Shown piece by piece: positions 27,796 through 36,773 of a stretch of 63,846 nt of DNA. Source of the stretch: an uncultured Francisellaceae bacterium (lineage in GTDB: Bacteria > Pseudomonadota > Gammaproteobacteria > UBA6186 > Azoamicaceae); NCBI GenBank assembly GCA_903907935.1, contig CAIVQA010000060.1, forward strand, positions 1 to 63,846, in the 5' to 3' direction. Each line of letters starts with the position of its first letter. Positions within the stretch are counted from its first letter, which is position 1. The notes below the pieces were generated by a model. That model was not told the origin of the DNA. It did not search any database and saw only the letters and a program-made list of their open reading frames with translations. A program made the position numbers and the translations under genes.

Positions 27796-29151
27796 ATGTT
27801 TGGATCTAATCACTATACCCCAGTACATTGTTTGTTGACAGCTGTTGACTCTACTAAATGGCAGCAATATTGGCAAATAAAACATCATGAAGGTATAAAT
27901 TATTTACAATATATTTTTGCTATAATGACCAAAATACTTGAAGTAAATGCAAATAGAGTAATTATTATTCATCAGGATCGTGCAATTTTTTTTGCGACAT
28001 TTCTTGCGGCTTTGTATAGCAAAGTAGTTGTGGTTATACCAAATACTTCGGCACCAAAATACATAGATGAAATTATGCAGCCTGGTGATTTATTATTGAA
28101 TGAACAAATTCTAGATAATCAATTTTTAATCCATACGGAAAACCAAAATTTAATTAAGATTACAGATCTTGATCCAGAACAAGCTAAAATTATTTTTTAT
28201 ACGTCTGGATCAACTGGTTGCCCACAACCAGTTACTAAAACTTTAGCTAATCTTGAAGCAGAAATTATTGTATTGGAAGAATTATGGGGATGCAAAATGG
28301 CAGGAGGAACTTATTTTTCAACAGTGCCACATTCACATTTATATGGATTTTTATTCTCATTATTGTGGCCAGTATGCACAGGGAAAAAAATTTGGCGTAA
28401 AACCTGTGTTGCTTGGGAGGAAATGATTTCGGTTTGTACAATAGATGATTATATAATTTCTAGTCCCGCGCATTTGGGTAGATTCCCAGTATTACAGCAG
28501 CCTGTGCAACTACAACCCAAAATGGTATTTTCGTCAGGTGGATTGTTATCTTATAAAGCTGCGATGGCTAGTGAACATTTTTTTGGGATAATACCTATAG
28601 AAGTTTATGGTAGTACGGAAACTGGTGGTATAGCATATAGGCGACAACAGGTTAATAATCAGTTGTGGACTAAATTTAGAGGAATTGAAATATCTGCGAC
28701 CCAAAATAATTTATTAGTTGTTCAGTCTACGTATATTACTGGGAATGATGCTTATGTTACTCAAGATTTAGTGATAATCATGACGTCCGATAAATTTAAG
28801 TTACTAGGGCGCGCCGACAGAGTAGAAAAAATTGAAGGAAAACGCATTAGTTTACCCGAAATAGAAATCAAATTAAAAAGTTTAGAATATATAACAGATG
28901 CTGTTGTTTTTCCGTTGCCTCGTTTAAATAGAGATCAATTAGGTGCGGTAATAGTATTAAGTGCAGTAGGGCAAAAACAGCTAAAAGTTATTGGAAAATT
29001 AAATTTAGTGCGCGAAATAAAAGCCAAATTGTTGCAATTTTTTGAATTAGTGGTGTTGCCACACAAATGGAGTATAGTTGCAGAAATTCCACTTAATGTT
29101 CAAGGTAAATGCACTTATGATATGTTACAGAATGTAGGTGCAATATGCTAG
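27796..29151 (+). CDS. apeH: AMP-dependent acyl/aryl ligase (ApeH type)
   Basis: 451-residue member of the ANL adenylating enzymes. The phosphate-binding loop FYTSGSTGCPQPVTK (about residue 134), the aromatic motif VYGSTETGG (about 271) and the GRADRVEK hinge (about 338) are intact. In aryl polyene synthesis this enzyme activates an aryl carboxylic acid with ATP and loads it onto a carrier protein as the starter unit. A nearby ammonia-lyase could supply that acid. It overlaps the dehydratase gene by 7 bases. Confidence 0.85.
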   Translation: MFGSNHYTPVHCLLTAVDSTKWQQYWQIKHHEGINYLQYIFAIMTKILEVNANRVIIIHQDRAIFFATFLAALYSKVVVVIPNTSAPKYIDEIMQPGDLLLNEQILDNQFLIHTENQNLIKITDLDPEQAKIIFYTSGSTGCPQPVTKTLANLEAEIIVLEELWGCKMAGGTYFSTVPHSHLYGFLFSLLWPVCTGKKIWRKTCVAWEEMISVCTIDDYIISSPAHLGRFPVLQQPVQLQPKMVFSSGGLLSYKAAMASEHFFGIIPIEVYGSTETGGIAYRRQQVNNQLWTKFRGIEISATQNNLLVVQSTYITGNDAYVTQDLVIIMTSDKFKLLGRADRVEKIEGKRISLPEIEIKLKSLEYITDAVVFPLPRLNRDQLGAVIVLSAVGQKQLKVIGKLNLVREIKAKLLQFFELVVLPHKWSIVAEIPLNVQGKCTYDMLQNVGAIC

Positions 29152-29498
29152 ACGGTGTTATATTATTGCCGAACATAGAGAAACAGCAGATACAAATGGA
29201 CTTATTTGAGATTTGGTTAAGTATTCCGCCAGATCTGTATTATATTAATGGACATTTTCCAGATCTGCCTATAGTTCCTGGTGTAGTTTTATTACATTGG
29301 GTTGTAGAATTTTCGCGTAAAATATTTAACATAGAAAGACCAATCACATTAGTTAAAAATATCAAGTTTAATAATTTAGTACAACCTGAAAATAAACTTA
29401 TGCTAAGAGTAGAGCATATTGAGAAACTTGCAACGATCAAATTTTTATATAAGGCAGATCAAATTACATATTCTTCAGGTTGCGTAATTTATTCTTAG
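29145..29498 (+). CDS. apeI: Hot-dog-fold 3-hydroxyacyl-ACP dehydratase (ApeI type)
   Basis: 117 residues of FabA/FabZ-like hot-dog fold. The catalytic His lies in NGHFPDLPIVPGV (His about residue 36). It removes water from the 3-hydroxyacyl intermediate to form each double bond of the polyene. It is one of two dehydratases in the operon, as in E. coli, where ApeI and ApeP both occur. The ATG overlaps the ligase gene. Confidence 0.82.
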   Translation: MLDGVILLPNIEKQQIQMDLFEIWLSIPPDLYYINGHFPDLPIVPGVVLLHWVVEFSRKIFNIERPITLVKNIKFNNLVQPENKLMLRVEHIEKLATIKFLYKADQITYSSGCVIYS

Positions 29499-29505
29499 GT
29501 GTAGT

Positions 29506-31182
29506 GTGACTTATAAAATTTGTGCTTTAATTGCAACATATAATCATTTTAATTATTTAGAGAAAATTATAAATAAATTACGTGATTGTAAATTGCAAAT
29601 ATTTATTATTGACGATGGTAGTAATTTACAAACTAAACTCTCATTAAATCAAATATATAGTAAATATCCAGAAATTATACATATGGAATTGGTAAATAAT
29701 TCTGGCAAAGGAGCTGCTATATTTTTTGGGTTACAACAGATTGTAGCTTATGGTTATACTCATGTTTTACAGATAGATGCAGATGGGCAGCATAGTTTAG
29801 ATGGATTACAGTATTTTTTAGAGATTTCTAACACTAATCCAGGCGCTTTAATAAGCGGACACCCTATATATGATCAATCTATATCTGTAGCTAGACGTAT
29901 AGGTAGATGGTTTACTCACGTTTGGGTTTGGATTGAAACTCTTTCTTTTAGAATAACGGATAGTATGTGTGGTATGAGGATTTATCCATTAGTCGAAACT
30001 TTACAAGTTATGACTAAACATAATGTTGGGAAACGTATGGATTTCGATACCGATATTATAGTTAGGCTTTTTTGGCGTGGAGTTCCAGTAATTATGAGTC
30101 CGGTTAAAGTGATCTATCCTTCTGGGAACATATCAAATTTTAATATGTTAAAAGATAATTGGCGTATATCTAAAATGCATACCAGATTATTTTTTACAAT
30201 GTTGATTAATCTACCGAAAATTATAGCGAATCGTCCAGATTATACAGCGCTTAAATTAAACCCTAAAACTATGCATTGGTCCAGTCTTAATGAAAGAGGC
30301 TCAATAGTTGGAATGTTATTGTTGATTATTATATATAAGATCTTAGGCCGATATGTTTGTCAGATTATAGGCAGTTTAGTAGTAGTGTATTTTTATATTG
30401 TTGGTGAAACTCAAAGAAAAGCTTCGCATGAATTTCTGCAAAAAATATTCTTATATAGAGGAACTATTAACAAACCAACCCATATAGATGGATTACGACA
30501 TTTTAATAGTTTTTTTAACATGATGTTAGACAAGATAGAGGCTTGGAGTGGCCATGTAAGTTTAGATAATTTAAACCAAACTTCTGTATATGATTTAACA
30601 AAACTCTTAAGTAAAAAACAAGGAGGAATGTTACTAGTTAGTCATTTAGGCAATATAGAGTTTTGTAGAGCATTAATTAGTAGTGAGCATAGCAATAGAT
30701 TGCATGTGTTGTTACATAGTAAAAATTCACTTCGTTTTAATGCTATGCTCCGTGCTGTTAATCCGTCATACAGACTAAATATTATAGAAGTAACCGAAAT
30801 CGGTTTAGAGACAATTTTATGGCTAAAAAATTGTATCGAGCAAGGGGATTGGATAGCTATTGCAGCAGATCGAGTTGCAATTAATGATAATGATAGAGTA
30901 TCAAAGGTGAAGTTTTTAGGTTCAGAGGCTAATTTTGCCCAAGGACCATATATTTTAGCAAGTTTATTAGAATGCCAAGTGTATAGTATTATTGCAGTAT
31001 ATGATAAAAATCAATATAAGGTAGATGTGTCAAATTTTGCTGAAATAATTAAGATTGATAGAACAAAACGTGAATTGCAACTACAACAATTGGCACAACA
31101 ATATGCTAATTATTTAGAGAGTTATTGCCTAAAGTACCCATATCAATGGTATAATTTCTTTGATTTTTGGAAAGCAGTATGA
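29506..31182 (+). CDS. Glycosyltransferase family 2 - lysophospholipid acyltransferase fusion (ApeJ position)
   Basis: 558-residue two-domain protein. Residues 1-235 are a GT-A glycosyltransferase (ICALIATYNH at the start, FIIDDGSN, LQIDADGQH near residue 88, then a membrane-proximal region). Residues about 320-550 are an LpxL/HtrB-type acyltransferase (LVSHLGNIEF near residue 380, AADRVAIND). The fusion is characteristic of aryl polyene clusters and probably attaches sugar and acyl groups while building the glycolipid anchor at the inner membrane. The start is GTG 29506. It overlaps the lyase gene by 4 bases. Confidence 0.85.
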   Translation: MTYKICALIATYNHFNYLEKIINKLRDCKLQIFIIDDGSNLQTKLSLNQIYSKYPEIIHMELVNNSGKGAAIFFGLQQIVAYGYTHVLQIDADGQHSLDGLQYFLEISNTNPGALISGHPIYDQSISVARRIGRWFTHVWVWIETLSFRITDSMCGMRIYPLVETLQVMTKHNVGKRMDFDTDIIVRLFWRGVPVIMSPVKVIYPSGNISNFNMLKDNWRISKMHTRLFFTMLINLPKIIANRPDYTALKLNPKTMHWSSLNERGSIVGMLLLIIIYKILGRYVCQIIGSLVVVYFYIVGETQRKASHEFLQKIFLYRGTINKPTHIDGLRHFNSFFNMMLDKIEAWSGHVSLDNLNQTSVYDLTKLLSKKQGGMLLVSHLGNIEFCRALISSEHSNRLHVLLHSKNSLRFNAMLRAVNPSYRLNIIEVTEIGLETILWLKNCIEQGDWIAIAADRVAINDNDRVSKVKFLGSEANFAQGPYILASLLECQVYSIIAVYDKNQYKVDVSNFAEIIKIDRTKRELQLQQLAQQYANYLESYCLKYPYQWYNFFDFWKAV

Positions 31183-32759
31183 AGAAAAAAATAATAATAG
31201 GATCAGGTTATTTATTAACCATTGAGGATGTAGATCTAATATCTAAAAAACAAGCAACCCTCTATTTGTCTACTGATGTGGATTTTAGAAACAAAATAAA
31301 CAAGGGTGCAAACTTTTTAGCTAATCAATTACTACAAAATGGGTATATCTATGGTGTAACAACTGGTTATGGGGATAGTTGTACCCAAGCAATTCCATTG
31401 GATTTGGTAAACGAACTTCCTATACAATTAAGTCGTTTTCATGGATGTGGTTTGGGTGAATTTTTATCATTACCGCAAACTAGAGCAGTATTAGCGGTAC
31501 GTTTAGCTTCGTTATGTCTAGGGTTTTCCGGAGTTAGCTTTAAATTATTGGAACGATTAGAGTTGTTGCTTCAAAAAGATATTTTACCAATAATTCCTAG
31601 TGAGGGTTCAGTGGGAGCTAGTGGTGATCTTACTCCATTATCTTATGTTGCAGGAGTAATAATAGGTGAAAGACAAGTATGGTATAATGGTAGCCAAAAG
31701 CCTACCAAAGATGTTTATGCCGAACTGGGTATTACTCCATACGTTTTAAAACCTAAGGAAGGTTTGGCTCTAATGAACGGTACAACGATTATGACGGCAC
31801 TTGCAACCGAGGCTTATTGTAGAGCTAAGTATATTATGCATTTGTCTTCTCGACTAACAGCGATGACTTGCTTAGCATTAAGAGGTAATCCACAACATTT
31901 TGATGAGTATTTATTTAGTGCCAAGCCTCACGTTGGGCAAGCATCGATTGCTAAATCGATTAGCGAGGATCTGCAATTTGCACCTAAAAATTATCCAGTA
32001 GATCGCTTACAAGATCGTTATTCAACGCGTTGTGCTCCACATGTAATTGGGGTGTTAGCTGATTATTTGCCTATTTTTAAAAATACTATCGAAGTAGAAA
32101 TTAATTCTGCTAATGATAATCCTATTCTAAAGTTACCAGAAAATGGCAACGATGGTAAAATATTGCATGGTGGGCATTTTTATGGAGGACATATTGCTTT
32201 CGTAATGGATAGTTTAAAAAATCTGGTAGCTAATATAGCAGATTTATTAGAACGACAAATGGCTACTTTGGTTGATCCAAAATTTAATCATGGGTTACCA
32301 GCAAACCTTTCCGGCAGTTCGGGGCCAAGAGCTGTTATTAATCATGGTCTAAAAGCTGTGCAAATTGCAGCTTCTGCATGGACGGCAGAAGCTTTAAAGG
32401 GCACTATGCCAGCCAGTGTGTTTTCTAGATCGACCGAATGTCATAACCAGGATAAAGTAAGCATGGGAACAATTGCAGCACGAGATGCTTTACGTGTTAT
32501 AGAATTAAGCGAACAAGTAGCGGCCGCACAGTTATTAGCTGCTATGCAGGCATTAAGGATCAGAGAAAATACCGGAGAACTATCTATAGTTAATTATTCT
32601 AAAGCAACATGTAATTTTTTTATAGAAATAGCGGATAGTGTTCCTTTTGTTCAACAAGATCAGCCATTAGATTATTGCTTGCGCAATATGGTGAATATGA
32701 TCCAACAACGTAAGTGGAAGATCCAGGAGGAAGAAAATGACAGCGTTAATAACAGCTAG
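31179..32759 (+). CDS. Aromatic amino acid (HAL/PAL/TAL) ammonia-lyase
   Basis: 526 residues. The self-processing MIO cofactor triad Ala-Ser-Gly is present in GSVGASGDLTPLS (about residue 146), and the Tyr loop YGVTTGYGDS (about residue 59) is intact. The substrate-selectivity region reads LSRFHGCGLG, differing from the SH of histidine ammonia-lyases. In an aryl polyene operon such an enzyme most likely deaminates tyrosine or phenylalanine to a coumarate or cinnamate used as starter; histidine degradation is unlikely because no hut genes are near. ATGA overlap with the previous gene. The exact substrate is inference. Confidence 0.88.
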   Translation: MKKKIIIGSGYLLTIEDVDLISKKQATLYLSTDVDFRNKINKGANFLANQLLQNGYIYGVTTGYGDSCTQAIPLDLVNELPIQLSRFHGCGLGEFLSLPQTRAVLAVRLASLCLGFSGVSFKLLERLELLLQKDILPIIPSEGSVGASGDLTPLSYVAGVIIGERQVWYNGSQKPTKDVYAELGITPYVLKPKEGLALMNGTTIMTALATEAYCRAKYIMHLSSRLTAMTCLALRGNPQHFDEYLFSAKPHVGQASIAKSISEDLQFAPKNYPVDRLQDRYSTRCAPHVIGVLADYLPIFKNTIEVEINSANDNPILKLPENGNDGKILHGGHFYGGHIAFVMDSLKNLVANIADLLERQMATLVDPKFNHGLPANLSGSSGPRAVINHGLKAVQIAASAWTAEALKGTMPASVFSRSTECHNQDKVSMGTIAARDALRVIELSEQVAAAQLLAAMQALRIRENTGELSIVNYSKATCNFFIEIADSVPFVQQDQPLDYCLRNMVNMIQQRKWKIQEEENDSVNNS

Positions 32760-33156
32760 TTGTGTCATTAAAATTGAATTTTACGATATAGATTCGATGA
32801 ATATTGTATGGCATGGTAATTATCCTAAATTTCTAGAAAGAGCACGTAGCGAATTATTAGATATAATTAATTATAATTATTTTGAAATGCATGCTTCATG
32901 TTATACATGGCCAGTTGTAGATCTAAGAATAAAATATATTAAACCTATTGTTCTGCAACAAGAGATTATAGTTGAAGCGCGGTTAATAGAGTTTGAGAAT
33001 CGTTTAAAAATAGATTATTGTATTTATGATAAGCAAAAAAAAGAGATTTTGTCTAAAGCTACTTCAATTCAGGTTGCAGTTAGAGATAATAATAATTATT
33101 TAGAACTTGAAACCCCCGAGATATTTCAAGCTAAAGTTAAAGAGATCATAATATGA
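32737..33156 (+). CDS. YbgC-like acyl thioesterase (ApeK position)
   Basis: 139-residue hot-dog thioesterase (4HBT). The motif FYDIDSMNIVWHGNYPKFLERAR, quoted by parts, has the catalytic Asp (DIDSMN, about residue 17) and HGNY. It probably releases or edits acyl chains from the carrier proteins. A strong GGAGG precedes the ATG, which lies 23 bases inside the lyase gene. It overlaps the LolA-like gene by 4 bases. Confidence 0.82.
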   Translation: MTALITASCVIKIEFYDIDSMNIVWHGNYPKFLERARSELLDIINYNYFEMHASCYTWPVVDLRIKYIKPIVLQQEIIVEARLIEFENRLKIDYCIYDKQKKEILSKATSIQVAVRDNNNYLELETPEIFQAKVKEIII

Positions 33157-33899
33157 GTAAGGAATGTGCACGAAATAACTTCCACATTTTGAAATTGACC
33201 AGGTTAACTTTTCACGTTATTTCTAATTCGACTACCTGGTCAATTTACCATAAATGTTACAGTTATTTCGTGCGCATTCCTAAGTTTTATTTGCATATTC
33301 CTAAAATATTTAGCATGCTCTGTATTTTAATGTGTTCTATATCTTATGCATTAACATGGGATCAGGTTAACATGGTAATTGTTCAATCTGGAGAAGCTTT
33401 AAATGCAAATTTTGTACAAGCGAGGCATTTTGTTGGATTACCTAAACCTATTATATCTAAAGGAACTATAGAAATTTGGGGTGACAAAGGTTTAATTTGG
33501 CATACTAAACGGCCATTTCCTAGTATTATTATTATAAGCGAAAATGGTATTTATCAAAAAGATATAACGAATGATCAACCTTTTAATAAAATCACCCCTA
33601 TAGCTAGTGGTGCTGGTATATTTAAAGCGGTATCTAATATACTAAAAGGTTCTTTTACTACCAATAAAGCACAAGATTTTGACGTAGAGATTTTACCTGT
33701 ATCAACTACAGATAAATGGTATGTTAAATTGACTCCTAATAGAGCGCCAATAAATAAGATTATTAATGCTATAGACGTTATTGGTGATCAATATATTAAA
33801 CAAATCACAATTTATCGGCCTAATGGCGATTACGACGTTATAAGCTTAGATAGTCATATTATCAGTGCAGTTAAAAATAAGACATGGCAGTATGATTAA
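33153..33899 (+). CDS. LolA-like outer-membrane lipoprotein carrier (ApeL position) with in-frame palindromic element
   Basis: 248 residues. The C-terminal 185 residues look like a LolA-type periplasmic carrier (GTIEIWGDKGLIWHTKRPFP region), which in aryl polyene clusters is thought to move the lipid across the periplasm. The original signal peptide appears to be around residues 50-66 (FSMLCILMCSISYA). Residues about 3-44 are read in frame from a family 3 palindromic element (33160-33281) that sits between the first codons and this signal peptide. Either the protein has a very long n-region, or translation starts at the internal ATG near 33315. It overlaps both neighbours. Confidence 0.82.
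   Translation: MSKECARNNFHILKLTRLTFHVISNSTTWSIYHKCYSYFVRIPKFYLHIPKIFSMLCILMCSISYALTWDQVNMVIVQSGEALNANFVQARHFVGLPKPIISKGTIEIWGDKGLIWHTKRPFPSIIIISENGIYQKDITNDQPFNKITPIASGAGIFKAVSNILKGSFTTNKAQDFDVEILPVSTTDKWYVKLTPNRAPINKIINAIDVIGDQYIKQITIYRPNGDYDVISLDSHIISAVKNKTWQYD
33160..33281. repeat. Palindromic element, family 3, copy 2, inside a coding region
   Basis: Arms AGGAATGTGCACGAAATAAC and the complement GTTATTTCGTGCGCATTCCT (one mismatch). The core shares TTGAAATTGACCAG and CTACCTGGTCAATTTACC with the copies at 1303 and 47565. It remains open in the frame of the LolA-like gene and replaces or extends its N-terminus. Confidence 0.9.
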
Positions 33900-36177
33900 G
33901 TTTTTGCGTTATCTATGGTTAATATTAATTGTAATATTTATTACATATATTGGTTTAGCATTATTTAAACAAAATAAGTTACAACTTGATGTATTAGATC
34001 TTCTTCCTGCAGCCAAAAATAATAATATACGGGCGGCAAATTTATTTATACAAGATGCAGATCTGTCTAACAGTGTTTTATTTGTGTTTGGGCATAAAGA
34101 TTTTGCAGTAGTACGTAAGGCAGTACAAAAATTTAAAATGGAAGTTATTAGAGAAAAATTATCTTTAATTTTAAAAGAAGAGAATGATTTTATTGCTGAA
34201 TATACGGCACTATTTAAAGATATGTATAAGTATAGGGCTGGTTTATTATCTGAGAGTGATCGTAAACATTTAAAAGAAAACAACGCTGATATTTTGCTTA
34301 ATAGAGCATTAACAGAAGTAACGTCACCGATCGGTGTTTTAGGATCACCTCAATTTATTAGCGATCCGTTTTATTTGTTTCCTAAATTTATTGTTTCGCT
34401 AAAATCTGATCTAAGTCTAAAAAAAAGTGTAAACGGCATTCTTTGGCAGTTTGTTAAAGGTAACATACAGAACTCAACATTTTCGTTACATCTACAAAAA
34501 AAGTTTGCAGATCAATTAGAATCAATCCTAACCAAGATAAAAACTGAGTTTGGTGTGGAGGTGTTAAAAACCGGAGCGCTTTTTTATACTATGGCTGGAG
34601 CTAAACAGGCGAATAGCGAAATATCTAATATTAGTATAATTTCTATAGTAGGAATAATAGTAGTGTTATTATTAATGTTTGGCACGATAAATTCTTTAAG
34701 TATTGTTGTGTCTATTATTATTACAGGGATAGTATGTGGTATAGCCGCATCATTATTAGTATTTAATTCCGTGCATATTTTGGCGCTAGTTTTTGGGTGT
34801 AGTTTGGTTGGGGTTTGTATTGATTATGCAATCCATTATTATTGTGCTAGTTATAATAATAATAGTAAGTCTATTTTATCTGAATTAATGCCGGCTTTAC
34901 CTTTAGGGGTATTATCATCTTGTTTGGGTTATGGTTTGCTAGTATTTGTTCCTTTCCCCGGTATACAGCAAATGGCAGTGCTTACTGCTGCTGGTTTAGC
35001 TGGATCATTTATTAGTGTGGTTTTATGGGGTCCTTGTTTAGTACAAAGACAAAAAATTAAATTACCAAAAATAGGATTGTTTATCCAAACTAAACTTTTA
35101 GTTTTGGCAAAAATAGGCACTAAAACTAAGCTCGTCAATAATTTATTAATTTTAATAATAGTTGTTTCTGTAGGATCTTTGTTTAACATTAAATTCTCCG
35201 ACGATATACGTGGATTTCAGTCTTTAAATTTAGACTTAAAGGGTCAAGAAGATCAAATTCGTAATATTATTAACTTTGAAAACTCTACTAAGTTTCTGCA
35301 AATAGAAGCAGATTCAATAGAAAATTTATTAAAAACCGAAGAAAAAATCATTCAAGATTTGCAGCCATTAATTGTAGATGGTGTACTTAATGGATATAGA
35401 GCACTGGCTTCTTTGCAACCATCTATGCAGAGACAATTAGATAATAGAAAATTATTACAGGAACAATTATACCCATTATATGGACAATTGTTTGCTAAAT
35501 CTTTAAATATAGATCTTAAATATTCATTTGATAGCTTAGGCCTTTCTTCGCCATTGTTAACACATATTGAATTACCGACAGGATGGCGTGAATTGGTACA
35601 TTATAATTCGGATGGTAGAGTATTCGGTAGAATATTACTATCCAATATTAAAGATCCAACTAGAATAATTAAGTTAAGCCAAAATTACTTCAATGTTAAG
35701 TATATCGATCAGCCAAAAGCATATTCGGAGCTATTTGCTCATTATAGGCAAATAGTTAGTATATTAATTTTAGTGATTTCGCTGGCGTTTATATTGATTT
35801 TGTCTGTAATATTAGGGTTGTTTGCAGCACTTAGAATTATATTGCCAGTATTATTAACAATAATGATTGTGGTGGCGTTCTTAAGTGTATGTGGTGTGCC
35901 AATAAACTTATTTCACACTATGGGCTTATTGCTAGTTATGTGTCTAGGAATAGATTATGCACTTTTCTCATATAAACATAATAGTAAGATGAATTTGTTG
36001 GCTAATGCGTTATCTGCCGTAACTACAATATTATCGTTTGGATTGTTATGTTTTAGTAATACTGCGGCAGTAAGTTCTTTTGGATTAACAATTTTTCTTG
36101 GAATATTATTGTGTTTTGTGTTAACAACTATTTTAATTGGCAAAAATTTATATATGGCCATAGAGTATAAAGCATGA
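33892..36177 (+). CDS. MMPL/RND-type lipid exporter (ApeM position)
   Basis: 761 residues from ATG 33892. It has two repeated halves, each with a periplasmic domain followed by about five membrane helices, as in MMPL/SSD transporters (for example VFGCSLVGVCIDYAIHYY and LLLVMCLGIDYALFSYKH, each with the Asp-Tyr pair thought to conduct protons). Known aryl polyene clusters encode such an exporter to extract the lipid from the inner membrane. An upstream in-frame codon at 33865 exists, but the 33892 ATG overlapping the previous stop fits the tight operon style. Confidence 0.86.
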   Translation: MIKFLRYLWLILIVIFITYIGLALFKQNKLQLDVLDLLPAAKNNNIRAANLFIQDADLSNSVLFVFGHKDFAVVRKAVQKFKMEVIREKLSLILKEENDFIAEYTALFKDMYKYRAGLLSESDRKHLKENNADILLNRALTEVTSPIGVLGSPQFISDPFYLFPKFIVSLKSDLSLKKSVNGILWQFVKGNIQNSTFSLHLQKKFADQLESILTKIKTEFGVEVLKTGALFYTMAGAKQANSEISNISIISIVGIIVVLLLMFGTINSLSIVVSIIITGIVCGIAASLLVFNSVHILALVFGCSLVGVCIDYAIHYYCASYNNNSKSILSELMPALPLGVLSSCLGYGLLVFVPFPGIQQMAVLTAAGLAGSFISVVLWGPCLVQRQKIKLPKIGLFIQTKLLVLAKIGTKTKLVNNLLILIIVVSVGSLFNIKFSDDIRGFQSLNLDLKGQEDQIRNIINFENSTKFLQIEADSIENLLKTEEKIIQDLQPLIVDGVLNGYRALASLQPSMQRQLDNRKLLQEQLYPLYGQLFAKSLNIDLKYSFDSLGLSSPLLTHIELPTGWRELVHYNSDGRVFGRILLSNIKDPTRIIKLSQNYFNVKYIDQPKAYSELFAHYRQIVSILILVISLAFILILSVILGLFAALRIILPVLLTIMIVVAFLSVCGVPINLFHTMGLLLVMCLGIDYALFSYKHNSKMNLLANALSAVTTILSFGLLCFSNTAAVSSFGLTIFLGILLCFVLTTILIGKNLYMAIEYKA

Positions 36178-36773
36178 GATCTTTTTGGATAGGGTTATAT
36201 GCATCGTTATTTTTAATTGGTTGTGTAGCAGCCAATACGTCTTTATATAAAAGTTCTGATATGGTGGTAATAACCAGCCATCCTAGTATTGTGGCAGATC
36301 AAGGTGTTAATTTAGATCTAAAAAAAGTATGGCCATTAACAGAAAACGGCAAGTATTTGCAACAAATTAGAATAAATGTGCAAGCTCAACAATATGAATT
36401 TTTTGTGCATCTTACAATAACTAAAAATAAATTGTATGCTATAGCCTATAACAATATGTTTGGTAGATTATATAATTTAACCTGGACTCCGACTGTTATG
36501 GTTTGGGAATATAATAAATATATTCCCATGAAATTGCAGCCAGATAGCATTATATTAGATTTTTTATTATGCAATTTACCATTAGATGTTTTACAAATTG
36601 CGATTAATGGTGCTAAAGCAACAGATTTGCCTAATGTGCGTTTGATTAAAAATAATCAAGCGGTTTTGCGTGAAATTTATCGACAAAACAAAATTGGTAA
36701 TTTATATAAAGAAACAGTTATAAATAATTGGCAAGCTGGGTATAGTTTGCACATTAACACGGTTGTACAATAA
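36174..36773 (+). CDS. DUF3261-like lipoprotein (ApeN position)
   Basis: 199 residues with lipobox LIGCVA (Cys about residue 17). The mature part resembles the DUF3261 proteins that accompany aryl polyene exporters and probably sits on the inner face of the outer membrane to receive the lipid, by analogy with LolB. ATGA overlap with the exporter, and its last base is the first of the next start codon. Confidence 0.75.
   Translation: MRSFWIGLYASLFLIGCVAANTSLYKSSDMVVITSHPSIVADQGVNLDLKKVWPLTENGKYLQQIRINVQAQQYEFFVHLTITKNKLYAIAYNNMFGRLYNLTWTPTVMVWEYNKYIPMKLQPDSIILDFLLCNLPLDVLQIAINGAKATDLPNVRLIKNNQAVLREIYRQNKIGNLYKETVINNWQAGYSLHINTVVQ

Noticed and set aside
31179..32759. The ammonia-lyase as HutH of histidine degradation.
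   Set aside because: It lies mid-operon among aryl polyene genes, has RFHGCG instead of the SH pocket residues, and no hutU/I/G genes are present.
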